This document shows, piece by piece, positions 1 through 7,441 of a stretch of DNA of 64,000 nucleotides. Each line of letters opens with the position of its first letter. The stretch's first letter is position 1. The notes beneath the pieces are model-generated. The model was given only the letters and a program-made list of their open reading frames with translations. It ran no database searches and was not told where the DNA came from. This stretch comes from Curtobacterium sp. MCBD17_013. GTDB lineage: Bacteria > Actinomycetota > Actinomycetes > Actinomycetales > Microbacteriaceae. Both the position numbers and the translations under genes were made by a program. The stretch lies in NCBI RefSeq assembly GCF_003234565.1, contig NZ_QKTU01000012.1:22779-86778 (forward strand). Reading direction: 5' to 3'.

Positions 1-1
1 C

Positions 2-163
2 GACGACCCGGCGGCGCTGCCCGTGGTCAGCGTGCTGGACGCGCTCTACCCGATCGGGACGATCCTCCTGGCCGCGATCGTGCTGCGGGAGCGGCTGTCG
101 CGCGTGCAGGTCGCGGGCTTGGTGCTCGGGTTCGCGGCGAGTGCGACGCTGGCACTCGCGTGA
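2..163 (+). CDS. EamA/DMT-family transporter, C-terminal fragment
   Basis: The open frame enters from the left edge and ends in TGA at 161-163, giving the last 53 residues of a protein. The residues read as a membrane helix, a short basic loop (LRERLSRVQ) and a final helix. This is the usual end of EamA-type drug/metabolite transporters, where an ALYP-like stretch, a conserved RER loop and a glycine-rich last helix occur. These proteins export small metabolites across the cytoplasmic membrane; the substrate cannot be told from this piece. The start lies outside the window. The gene converges on the hydrolase gene that follows after a gap of only 9 bases. The family call is good, the function within the family is unknown. 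Confidence 0.7.
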   Translation, partial: DDPAALPVVSVLDALYPIGTILLAAIVLRERLSRVQVAGLVLGFAASATLALA

Positions 164-172
164 GGTCCGCCG

Positions 173-1015
173 TCAGGCAGGCTGCGTCTGCTCGCCAGTG
201 CCTGCGGGCGTGAGCCGGTCGCGCAGGAACTGCACCGCGCGGTCGCGGGCCGCGAGTGCGGGATGCCCGGGGACCTCCCGGACCTCGTTGGTGAGCACGG
301 AGTGGGCGTGCGGGCCGAAACCGCCGCTGTTGCCGGGGGACGAGTCGAGCTCGATGACCTCGAAGGCGTCCCCGAGCCGACGCTTGAGTGTCTCGAACCG
401 GGCGCGGGGCACGCTGCCGTCCTCGCTGAACCGCAGGCCGAGTGCACACACCTCGCCCGCGGCGGCACGCGCGGCGATGCGGTCGAACTCGGCCGTCGAG
501 ACGGGCCCCGGCGCGAGCTTGCGCGCGCGGCCGAGGGGGAACGGGACCGCGGGCTGACTGAGGACCGATGCCCTGACCGTGTCGTCGATCGCCGCCGCCA
601 GCGCGAAGCCTCCGGTGAAGCACATGCCGATCACGCCGACACCCTTTCCCGGTGTCCGAGCCGCGAGGTCCGCGGCGACGGCGCGCAGGAAGTCGGTCAC
701 CGGTCGATGCGCGTTCACCGCGAAGGCGCGGAACTCCGCCGAGACGCACAGTTTGGCGACCACGCCGAGGGTGGAGGCGGGCGTCGCTGACCGACCCGGC
801 TCACCGAAGGGCGATGGGACGACGACGGTGAAGCCGCTGTCGACCAGGTGCTCCGCGAGCCCGAGGACCTCGGGCGTGATCCCCGGGATCTCCGGGATGA
901 GGACGACGCCGGGGCCGGTGCCCTTCTCGAAGCAGTCGTACGTCAGACCACCACCCGTGAACGGTGAGCGCGTCCATCCGGTGAGGTCGGATCGAGGGGC
1001 GGTGCTGGCGGGCAT
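173..1015 (-). CDS. dienelactone hydrolase family protein
   Basis: A 280-residue alpha/beta hydrolase of the dienelactone hydrolase (carboxymethylenebutenolidase) family. The nucleophile motif GMCFTGG places a catalytic cysteine at about residue 132, as in the Cys-Asp-His triad of this family. A likely Asp is in FSEDGSVP (about 198), a likely His in GPHAHS (235 or 237), and the activating Glu in IPEIPG (about 42). Members cleave cyclic esters and related small substrates in the cytoplasm; the true substrate here is unknown. The ATG at 1015 has a good ribosome site (GAAGGAG, 5 nt upstream) and a -10-like TAGGCT about 25 nt further upstream (1040-1045), so it looks like a single-gene transcript. 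The neighbours give no pathway context. Confidence 0.85.
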   Translation of the reverse strand: MPASTAPRSDLTGWTRSPFTGGGLTYDCFEKGTGPGVVLIPEIPGITPEVLGLAEHLVDSGFTVVVPSPFGEPGRSATPASTLGVVAKLCVSAEFRAFAVNAHRPVTDFLRAVAADLAARTPGKGVGVIGMCFTGGFALAAAIDDTVRASVLSQPAVPFPLGRARKLAPGPVSTAEFDRIAARAAAGEVCALGLRFSEDGSVPRARFETLKRRLGDAFEVIELDSSPGNSGGFGPHAHSVLTNEVREVPGHPALAARDRAVQFLRDRLTPAGTGEQTQPA

Positions 1016-1177
1016 GGCGACTCCTTCGTCGGTGGATGCAGCCTAGGGGACGGCGCCCGTTGGAGCCCGTGCGGCCATCACCGCTGCCGGCGTCGGACGA
1101 CAGCGCGGATCCCGAAGAGCAGGCGTCTCATGCTCGGACTTCGTCCCCACGCCCGGCGCGCATGCTCGTGCGCCGCA

Positions 1178-1582
1178 TCACGGTACCGGCGTCGCCCGGA
1201 GCAGCTCCGTCGAGAAGCCGAAGGCCGTGTGCAGGACCCCACGCAGGGTCAGGCGATACCGGTGTCCGACGTCGAGGCTGCGCGCGAGCGCGGTCGCCTT
1301 CGTGAGCGACTGCCCTGCTGCCGAAGGATCGATGTCGATCGTGCCGCCGCAGTCGGTGCCCACGTCCCATGCTGCGCCGCCACTCCGCAACGGTGCGGGG
1401 TCGACTGCCGTGATCGTGCACGTCTGCGTCGTGTGGCGCTGACCGAGCTCGTGACTGGTGATCCCGAGCGCCGGGAGACCGATGGCGAGGACGACGAGGA
1501 CCGACCCGAGCGAGGCGATGCCGATCTTCTGGCTCCGTGGTACGTACGGGCTGCGGAAGAAGCTCGTCCATCGCCGCTCCAT
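1178..1582 (-). CDS. small membrane-anchored protein of unknown function
   Basis: A 134-residue protein I do not recognise. It has a short basic N-terminus, one clear hydrophobic helix at about residues 19-41, and a C-terminal domain of about 90 residues predicted outside the membrane. That domain has two cysteines (TCTIT and TDCGG) that could form a disulfide. The ATG at 1582 directly abuts the TGA of the upstream gene (1583-1585), so the two are very likely cotranscribed and translationally linked. It may be a one-pass protein with an extracytoplasmic domain. No enzyme motif is visible. Confidence 0.65.
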   Translation of the reverse strand: MERRWTSFFRSPYVPRSQKIGIASLGSVLVVLAIGLPALGITSHELGQRHTTQTCTITAVDPAPLRSGGAAWDVGTDCGGTIDIDPSAAGQSLTKATALARSLDVGHRYRLTLRGVLHTAFGFSTELLRATPVP

Positions 1583-1939
1583 TCAGGCCACCGGGGAGGA
1601 GCCGGGGAAGGACCGCGACTGCTCGGGGAGCTCCGGGTGGGACGCGTTGCGGAAGTAGTGGACGGCGAACTGCGGCCCGAGCGCTCGCTGGAGCCGGGCA
1701 GCGACGTCGAAACCGGCGGCGACGAACTCGACGTCCCGGGGATGCATCGGGTCGTCGGCAGCTCCGTCGACCCCGCGAGCCCATCCGGAGACGACGCGCT
1801 GCAGGTCGAGGGGGATCGGGAGTTCCCACGGCTCCAGGTACTGCCCGGACCGGACATCGAGGATCGGCTCCACGCCGACGCTGGCGACGAGGACGATGTG
1901 CCGTGGCTCGTCGTGCGCGGCATCGACAGCGCTCAACAT
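1583..1939 (-). CDS. conserved-looking protein of unknown function
   Basis: A 118-residue soluble protein without a motif I recognise. The frame is open further upstream, but the ATG at 1939 is chosen because GAGGA lies just ahead of it at good spacing, and because the residues before it are arginine-rich and look like non-coding translation. The protein contains PWELPIPLDLQRVVSGWARG, which reads as real coding sequence, followed by an aromatic-rich C-terminal half. Its stop abuts the start of the downstream membrane protein gene, so the pair forms an operon. Function is unknown. Confidence 0.6.
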   Translation of the reverse strand: MLSAVDAAHDEPRHIVLVASVGVEPILDVRSGQYLEPWELPIPLDLQRVVSGWARGVDGAADDPMHPRDVEFVAAGFDVAARLQRALGPQFAVHYFRNASHPELPEQSRSFPGSSPVA

Positions 1940-1980
1940 GGAGTCATCCTCGCATGTCGACCGCGAGCGCCGACGCCTGA

Positions 1981-2115
1981 TCAGCGCGCTCGCCGGAGCC
2001 GATGGCGCACGACGATCAGCCCCAGCGTCGCCGCGGCGGCGGGCAGCGTGAACGTGATGCCGGCCCCGGTCGTGATCATCGCCCTCCGCTGCGCGTCGAC
2101 GTCCGAACCAACCAC
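1981..2115 (-). CDS. possible very small membrane protein
   Basis: In the 225-base space between the esterase gene and the unknown gene there is an open frame ending in TGA at 1981-1983. From a GTG at 2115 it gives 44 residues; from an ATG at 2079 it gives 32. The sequence has a plausible single helix (ITFTLPAAAATLGLIVV) followed by a basic tail (RHRLRRAR), a common layout for a small membrane protein. The start is uncertain: a GGAGGG lies only two bases before the ATG, which is too close, and the frame stays open upstream into the esterase gene. It runs in the same direction as its neighbours and could be part of the same transcript. Tentative. Confidence 0.3.
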   Translation of the reverse strand: MVGSDVDAQRRAMITTGAGITFTLPAAAATLGLIVVRHRLRRAR

Positions 2116-2164
2116 GATCCGCTCGTGCCGGATCAGTCGCCCACTCCGGGCGCCGGCCCGCCAC

Positions 2165-3070
2165 TCACCCGGCGTGCCGGGAGGCCCGACTCCCGTCCTC
2201 CGCGCGGCGTCCGCCGATGCCGAAGAACGCCGCGGCCGCGGCCGCCACGGACAAGTCGTGACCGGTGCGCCCGAGGACGAAGGGCGCCCGCTTCGGCCCG
2301 GGGACCGTGTGCCCGCCCCGGTGGACCGTGACCAGGCGGACGGGCATGCGCCCGTCCTCCCGGTGGTCGACCTGCTCCATCCACGTCGATCCGTGCCCGT
2401 CGGAGGGGATCCGGTCCACGACCCCCGGCGTGCTGATGCCGTTGCGCCGGGCGAAGTACGCGGCCGTGTCGCGTGCCGACAGGGCGCTGCCGCCGACCTT
2501 GAAGAAGCGCTGTGCCCACGGCTTCATCGCGCCACCGGCGTAGGGCGCGATCGGGTCGGCCGTGCCGTGCACGAGCAGGATCGGGAGCGGCGTCGTGGCA
2601 GGTGTCTCGGTGGGGAGCAGGAAATCGTCGCGCGTGGGCATCGTCGCGGCGACGACCGTGACGCCGGCCAGCAGTTCCGGTACCTCGTGCACCAGGCGCA
2701 TGGCCATCTGGCCGCCGTTCGAGTAGCCGATGACGAACACCCGGTCCGGGTCGATGCCGTGGGTCGCCCCGAGGTCCCGGATCACGGCGCGGACGAACCC
2801 GACGTCGTCGATCCCCTCGAGTCGCGCCGGGAATCCGCTCTGCCGTCGGGCGTCGTTCCAGTTCCCGCGGTACCCGTCGAGGTACACGACCACGGCCGTG
2901 CCGCTCGCCGCGAACGCGTCGTACATGCCGCCCGTGAAGGCGCGGTGCTTCGCGCCGGTCTGCTTCGACCCGTGCAGGACGAGGACGAGGTCTCGGGCCT
3001 GCTGGGCCTCCGGATCGCCCACGATCGTCATCGTCCGCTGCCTGCCGTCCACGTCGATGGTGCTGCGCAT
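2165..3070 (-). CDS. LpqC / PHB-depolymerase-like alpha/beta hydrolase
   Basis: A 301-residue serine hydrolase of the polyhydroxybutyrate depolymerase/LpqC (esterase) type. The nucleophile elbow GYSNGG places Ser at about 117. The acid is likely Asp 172 in HGTADP, and the base His 254 in RGGHTVPG. The oxyanion region is the early LVLHGSKQTG. Members hydrolyse esters such as feruloyl groups or polyester oligomers. No signal peptide is visible, so it is probably cytoplasmic despite the similarity to secreted enzymes. It is divergent from a MerR regulator with about 100 bases between them, and a dyad in that space could control both. The 3' end contains one copy of the CGGGAGGCCCG word described under findings. 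Confidence 0.82.
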   Translation of the reverse strand: MRSTIDVDGRQRTMTIVGDPEAQQARDLVLVLHGSKQTGAKHRAFTGGMYDAFAASGTAVVVYLDGYRGNWNDARRQSGFPARLEGIDDVGFVRAVIRDLGATHGIDPDRVFVIGYSNGGQMAMRLVHEVPELLAGVTVVAATMPTRDDFLLPTETPATTPLPILLVHGTADPIAPYAGGAMKPWAQRFFKVGGSALSARDTAAYFARRNGISTPGVVDRIPSDGHGSTWMEQVDHREDGRMPVRLVTVHRGGHTVPGPKRAPFVLGRTGHDLSVAAAAAAFFGIGGRRAEDGSRASRHAG

Positions 3071-3129
3071 GCCCGTCCTCCTCGTGCTCGTGTGCCGTGC
3101 TGTGCGCGGTCGGGACCGACGCTAGAGTC

Positions 3130-3142
3130 TGACGTCGTGTCA
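3130..3142. promoter_or_regulatory. likely MerR-type operator between divergent genes
   Basis: The dyad TGAC-N5-GTCA lies between the esterase and merR starts. On the minus strand a TTGACC and a TAGCGT are separated by 19 bases across this dyad. That is the over-long spacer typical of promoters activated by MerR-family proteins through DNA untwisting. Direct reading supports the dyad and the spacing; control of the esterase by the neighbouring regulator is inference. Confidence 0.5.
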
Positions 3143-3167
3143 AGGTCAAGCGAGGTGGGGGCGGCGG

Positions 3168-3512
3168 ATGAACATCGGTGAGCTGAGTGCACGGTCCGGC
3201 GTCAGCGCCCGCTCGTTGCGGTACTACGAGCAGCAGGGACTCCTCAGCGCTCGCCGCAGCCCGAACGGCTACCGGACGTACACCGACGACGCCGTCGAGA
3301 AGGCGCGGGTCATCCGGACGATGTTCGAGATCGGGTTCTCGCGCGAGGACGTCCGGGCGGTCATCCCCTGCGCGACCGGGCGGCACGACACGGTCGACCG
3401 CCGCGCCGTCCGGGGCACGGTCGAGCGGATGCGCGACGACATGTCCGAGCGGATCGACGAGCTCGTCAGGACGCGTGCGGCGTTGACGGAGTTCCTCGAG
3501 CGCGGGGTGTGA
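3168..3512 (+). CDS. MerR-family transcriptional regulator
   Basis: A 114-residue regulator with the MerR winged-helix DNA-binding domain at residues 1-70 (MNIGELSARSGVSARSLRYYEQQGLL is the classical opening, followed by RSPNGYRTYT). A dimerisation helix follows (about 75-110) and there is almost no effector domain. There is one cysteine (IPCATG), which is not a metal-binding pattern I can assign. The ATG has a purine-rich ribosome site (GAGGTGGGGG). It is transcribed away from the esterase gene and probably regulates the shared promoter region. Size and layout resemble small actinobacterial MerR proteins found beside oxidoreductases and hydrolases. The effector is unknown. Confidence 0.88.
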   Translation: MNIGELSARSGVSARSLRYYEQQGLLSARRSPNGYRTYTDDAVEKARVIRTMFEIGFSREDVRAVIPCATGRHDTVDRRAVRGTVERMRDDMSERIDELVRTRAALTEFLERGV

Positions 3513-3615
3513 CCGCGCGGCGTGCGACCGCGGGAAGCGACTGCGGGAAGTGACAACGTGGAGAGCGACAGCGCGGGCGCGAGATGCGCGCCGGTCCTGA
3601 CCGCTGACGCCCGAC

Positions 3616-5427
3616 CTACCCCGCCGCCAGCCGCTCCGCCGCCGCCAGGAGCCGCGCCGTGACCGGGTGCGCCGGCCGCCCGAACACCCGATCGGCCGGC
3701 CCGGCCTCGACCACCCGCCCGGCGTCGAGCACCAGCACGTCGTCGCTCATCCGCCGCACCGCCGCCACGTCGTGCGAGACGAAGAGCATCGCCGTCCCGG
3801 TCTCGCGCTGCAGCCGCTCGAGCAGCGCGAGCACCGCGTCCTGCACGGTGGCGTCGAGCGCGGTGACGGGTTCGTCGAGGAGCAGCAGGTCCGGTCCGGT
3901 CGCCAGGGCCCGGGCGATCGCGAGCCGCTGCCGTTGCCCGCCGGACAGGGTGCGGGGACCGCGGGGCCGGAGCGCGGGGTCGAGGTCGACCCGGCGGAGG
4001 GCGGCGTCCACGGCGTCGGCGACGGCACCGGCGGCACGTCGAGCGCGTCCCGCGGTGAGTGCGTCGACGAGCACCCGCTCGACGCTCCATCGCTCGTCGA
4101 ACGTCGACCCGGGGTCCTGCACGACGGCGGCGATCCGGTGACGACGTGCCCGCCGCGCGGCTTCCGGGAGGGGCGCCCAGGCCGCGCCGTCGAGTCGCAC
4201 CCGTCCGGCGGCCGGGTCCGTCAGCCCGAGGAGCACCCGGGCGAGTGTCGTCTTGCCCGACCCGGATGCGCCGACGACCCCGCGCGTCCGGCCCCGAGCC
4301 AGCGCCAGATCGACGTGCTCGAGCACGCTCCGTCCGTCGTACCGAGCGCCGAGGTCCTCGCCGACGAGCACCGGCTCAGGGGCGGCTGACGAGGCCGGAG
4401 GCACGGCGTGCCCGGCAGGACCGGCGCCGACCGCGGGACCGGCGCCGACCGCGGGACCGGCGCCGACCGCGGGACCGGCGCCGACCGCGGGACCGGCAGG
4501 CACCGCGGGATCGGCCGTCGCTGCAGGCGGGGCCGCCATCGCGGAACCGGCGGTCCCACCGACCGGATCGGCAACCTCGGAACCCCAGCGCACCGCGACC
4601 CGCGCGTGCTCGGCCGCGGCGACGAGCGCCCGCGTCACGGGATGGCGGGGCGTCCGCAGGACGGAGGCGGTGCGCCCGCTCTCCACGATCCTCCCGTCCG
4701 TCATGACGGCGACGCGGTCGGCCCAGCCCGCGACGAGGCCCATGTCGTGCGTGATGAGGAGGAGTCCGGCGCCGGTGTCCCGGACCTGCCGCAGGGTCTC
4801 CATGACCGTCACGGCGATCCCCGCGTCGAGTGCGGTGGTCGGCTCGTCGGCGATCACGAGTGTGGGACCACCGACGATCGCGGCCGCGATGAGCGCCCGC
4901 TGCCGCATCCCGCCGGACAGGGTGTCGGCGCGCCGTCCGTCGCGGGCGAGCGCGGGGTCGAGACCGACCCGGTCGAGCGTGGCGGCGACCCGGTCCAGCC
5001 GCTCGCGCGCAGTGAGTCCGGTGTGGAGGCGGAGGGCGTCGGCGACCTCGCGGCCGACGGGGCGGAGCGGGTCGAGCGCGCCGAGGGCCTCCTGGCCGAC
5101 GTACCCGACGCGATGGCCGCGGATCCGGCGCCACCGTCGCTCCGACGCGGTCCGCAGGTCCGCGCCGTCGAGCTCGAGCCGCCCCGCGGTGACGCGGGCG
5201 CCGGGTGTCGAGAGCCCGAGGAGTGCCCGCGCCGTCACCGACTTGCCCGACCCGGACGGGCCGACGAGCGCGACGCACTCGCCGGGCGCGATGCGGAGGT
5301 CCACGCCGCTGACGACGGTCCGGCCGTCGATCGCCACGGCGAGGTCGGTGACGTCGAGGACCGGGAGGCCCGCGTCCGGCGTGTCCACGGACGCACCGCC
5401 GGCGACGGGTGACCCGCCCGCGCTCAC
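3616..5427 (-). CDS. fused dual ATP-binding subunit of a peptide/nickel ABC importer
   Basis: A 603-residue protein joining two complete ABC ATPase domains that are usually separate DppD and DppF subunits. The first domain has Walker A GPSGSGKS (about 56-63), signature LSGGMRQR (170-177) and Walker B VIADEPT (Glu near 195). The second has GASGSGKT near 385, LSGGQRQR and LLLLDEP. Between them is an Ala/Pro/Gly-rich linker with four GPAVGA repeats (residues about 312-335) encoded by an 18-bp tandem repeat. It drives uptake by the adjacent permeases using ATP on the inner membrane face. Start GTG 5427 overlaps the permease stop by 4 nt (GTGA), showing translational coupling. It is the last gene of the operon. 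Confidence 0.9.
   Translation of the reverse strand: MSAGGSPVAGGASVDTPDAGLPVLDVTDLAVAIDGRTVVSGVDLRIAPGECVALVGPSGSGKSVTARALLGLSTPGARVTAGRLELDGADLRTASERRWRRIRGHRVGYVGQEALGALDPLRPVGREVADALRLHTGLTARERLDRVAATLDRVGLDPALARDGRRADTLSGGMRQRALIAAAIVGGPTLVIADEPTTALDAGIAVTVMETLRQVRDTGAGLLLITHDMGLVAGWADRVAVMTDGRIVESGRTASVLRTPRHPVTRALVAAAEHARVAVRWGSEVADPVGGTAGSAMAAPPAATADPAVPAGPAVGAGPAVGAGPAVGAGPAVGAGPAGHAVPPASSAAPEPVLVGEDLGARYDGRSVLEHVDLALARGRTRGVVGASGSGKTTLARVLLGLTDPAAGRVRLDGAAWAPLPEAARRARRHRIAAVVQDPGSTFDERWSVERVLVDALTAGRARRAAGAVADAVDAALRRVDLDPALRPRGPRTLSGGQRQRLAIARALATGPDLLLLDEPVTALDATVQDAVLALLERLQRETGTAMLFVSHDVAAVRRMSDDVLVLDAGRVVEAGPADRVFGRPAHPVTARLLAAAERLAAG
4423..4494 (-). repeat. four copies of an 18-bp tandem repeat inside an ABC ATPase linker
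   Basis: Four consecutive identical units of 18 bases (GGCGCCGACCGCGGGACC on the plus strand) keep the frame and encode GPAVGA four times on the minus strand. They sit exactly between the two ATPase domains, so changes in copy number would only change linker length. Confidence 0.9.
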
Positions 5428-6323
5428 CGCGGTACCCAGAGTCCGCGGAGGCGACGCCCGAGGACGGTGACCGCGGCCGCGGTGACGACGATCGCGAGCC
5501 CCGGGAAGGCGCTCGTCCACGGGGCGGTGTCGAGGTAGGTCCGGCCGTCGGCGAGCATCGCGCCCCACTCCGGCGCCGGCGGCGGGGTCCCGAGGCCGAG
5601 GTAGCTCAGGGCCGACGCCCACACGACCGCCTGCCCGACGCCGAGGGTGCCGACGGCGACGATCGGCCACAGCGCGGTCGGCAGCACGTGGTGCACGACG
5701 ATCCACGTCGGGCGACGACCGAGCAGCACGGCGGTCTCGGCCACGGAGGACGCCCGCGCGGTGCGGACGAGCCCCCGGACGATGCGCCCGTACCCGGGGG
5801 CGGTGGCGAACCCGACGGCGATCGTCGCGGGGACCGCACCCGGCCCGGTCACGGTGATGACGACGAGCGCGACGAGCAGGATCGGCAAGGCGAACCCGAC
5901 CTCGAGCACCCGTCCGACCACGGCGTCGGCGATCCGGCCGCCGAGCCCCGCGACGAGCCCGAGGAGGACCCCGGCGACGCCGCCGACGAGTGTCGCGACG
6001 ACGCCGACGGTCAGCGAGGCGCGGGTTCCGGCGACCACGCGCGCGAGGACGTCGCGGCCCGACTCGTCGGTGCCGAACGGATGGAGCGGGGACGGCGCGA
6101 GCAACGCCTGCGCAGGGTGCACCGCCAGCGGGTGGGCGCCGCCGAGTGCGGCCGGCCAGACGGCGGCGAGGACGGCGAGGAGCACCACGACGGCGGCGAC
6201 GCTCCCGGACGGTCCGAGGGCGCGGACCGTGCGTCGCCATGCGGTGCCCGGCGCGCCGACGGTCGCGGGGACGGCATCGTCCACGTCGGCCGCCGGGAGG
6301 CCCGGGTCGACGATCCCGGTCAC
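5424..6323 (-). CDS. ABC transporter permease, DppC/OppC type
   Basis: A 299-residue inner-membrane permease of the dipeptide/oligopeptide/nickel family. After a short N-terminal cytoplasmic part it has one helix (about 25-50), then the typical HPFGTDESGRDVLARVVAGTR stretch that marks the DppC/OppC group, then about five helices with the EAA-like loop (ETAVLLGRRPTWIVVHHVLP) that contacts the ATPase. The GTG at 6323 is chosen because it overlaps the upstream permease stop by 4 nt and the protein then has the family length. It sits between the DppB-like permease and the dual ATPase in one operon. The N-terminal coding region contains a CGGGAGGCCCG word. Confidence 0.9.
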   Translation of the reverse strand: MTGIVDPGLPAADVDDAVPATVGAPGTAWRRTVRALGPSGSVAAVVVLLAVLAAVWPAALGGAHPLAVHPAQALLAPSPLHPFGTDESGRDVLARVVAGTRASLTVGVVATLVGGVAGVLLGLVAGLGGRIADAVVGRVLEVGFALPILLVALVVITVTGPGAVPATIAVGFATAPGYGRIVRGLVRTARASSVAETAVLLGRRPTWIVVHHVLPTALWPIVAVGTLGVGQAVVWASALSYLGLGTPPPAPEWGAMLADGRTYLDTAPWTSAFPGLAIVVTAAAVTVLGRRLRGLWVPR

Positions 6324-7441
6324 GGAGCGGCCCGCCCCGTGGTCGGCCGGGGAGCACCCGGGCGGGGCCGGCGAGTGCGTCGGACGGACGAGCCGGTCGG
6401 TGCCGTGCGGGTCACCCGCGGGTCGACGACGCGTTCGACGAGGTCCGCGACCGCGAGCACCACGACGTACGCGAGGGCGGACACGAGCGCGATCCCGGCG
6501 ACCAGGGGCATGTCCCGCTCGGTCACGGCGCCGACGAGACTCCGTCCGATGCCGGGGAGTGCGAACACGGACTCGACGACGACCGCGCCGGACACGAGCG
6601 ACCCGAAGGCCCAGGCGCTCAGGGCGATCCCCGGCAACGCCGCGTGCCGCAGCAGGTGCCGGGAGAACAGGCCGACGGGGGACTCGCCTCGCGCTCGCGC
6701 CGCGAGGGCGAACGCGGACCGCTCGGCGTCGAGCACACCGTCGCGGATCGTCTGCGCCAGGTAGCCGGCCACGGGGACCGCGACCGTGACGGCCGGGAGC
6801 ACCCATCCGCCGACCGTGCCGTCGCTCACCGCGGGGGCCCATCCGAGCCCGGTCGCGAACACGACGATGAGCACGCTGCCGAGCCAGAAGTGCGGCGTCA
6901 CGCTCGCCGCGACCGCGATCCCCGACGTCAGGGCGGCGGCGATCCGCCCACGACGGGTCGACCACCACGCGGCGACGACGGCCAACGCCCACGCGACGAC
7001 GAGTCCGGCGAGCGCGAGCGTCAGGGTGACCGGGAGCTCCTGGGCGAGCAGGGCGGCGACCGGTGTGTGGAAGGTGTACGAGTCGCCGAGCCGCACGGTC
7101 GCCAGCCGTCCGAGGAACACCGCGTACTGCACGACGACGGGGCGGTCGAGCCCGTACTCGGCGCGGACGTGCGCGACCGCGGCGGCCGAGGCCTGCGATC
7201 CGGGCCCGCCGAGGATCGCCTGCGCGGGGTCGCCGGGGATCGCACGGATCGCGACGAACACGATCGTCGCCACGGCCCAGAGGACGACGACCGCCCCGAC
7301 GACCCGGCGCGCCAGCCAGGCCGCGGCGGTGCCGAGCCGGACCCGGGGAACGGGGGTGGGCCTCCCGGCCGGAGCGGGCGGACCGGCCGGTCCGACCGGA
7401 GCGGCCGGACCGGTCGCGCCGTCCGTCAGTGGTCGATCCAC
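6320..7441 (-). CDS. ABC transporter permease, DppB/OppB type
   Basis: A 373-residue membrane protein of the DppB/OppB family. A Pro/Gly/Ala-rich N-terminus of about 40 residues precedes the first helix (RRVVGAVVVLWAVATIVFVAIR), followed by the family signature IPGDPAQAILG and YGLDRPVVVQYAVFL. The remaining helices and an EAA-type loop (ALAARARGESPVGLFSRHLLRHA) follow. It forms the import channel with the DppC-type partner. The GTG start at 7441 overlaps the end of the substrate-binding protein gene by 16 bases; no later start codon lies before the first helix. The protein continues some 30 residues beyond the channel domain. Confidence 0.88.
   Translation of the reverse strand: MDRPLTDGATGPAAPVGPAGPPAPAGRPTPVPRVRLGTAAAWLARRVVGAVVVLWAVATIVFVAIRAIPGDPAQAILGGPGSQASAAAVAHVRAEYGLDRPVVVQYAVFLGRLATVRLGDSYTFHTPVAALLAQELPVTLTLALAGLVVAWALAVVAAWWSTRRGRIAAALTSGIAVAASVTPHFWLGSVLIVVFATGLGWAPAVSDGTVGGWVLPAVTVAVPVAGYLAQTIRDGVLDAERSAFALAARARGESPVGLFSRHLLRHAALPGIALSAWAFGSLVSGAVVVESVFALPGIGRSLVGAVTERDMPLVAGIALVSALAYVVVLAVADLVERVVDPRVTRTAPTGSSVRRTRRPRPGAPRPTTGRAAP

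Noticed and set aside
3513..3615. Short gcgac-type repeats as a regulatory element
   Set aside because: The three short similar words between convergent genes are irregular and too short to separate from base composition.
4423..4494. Tandem repeats as a CRISPR-like array
   Set aside because: Units are directly adjacent without spacers, in frame and inside a protein linker. The same holds for the 33-bp repeats at 24352-24516.
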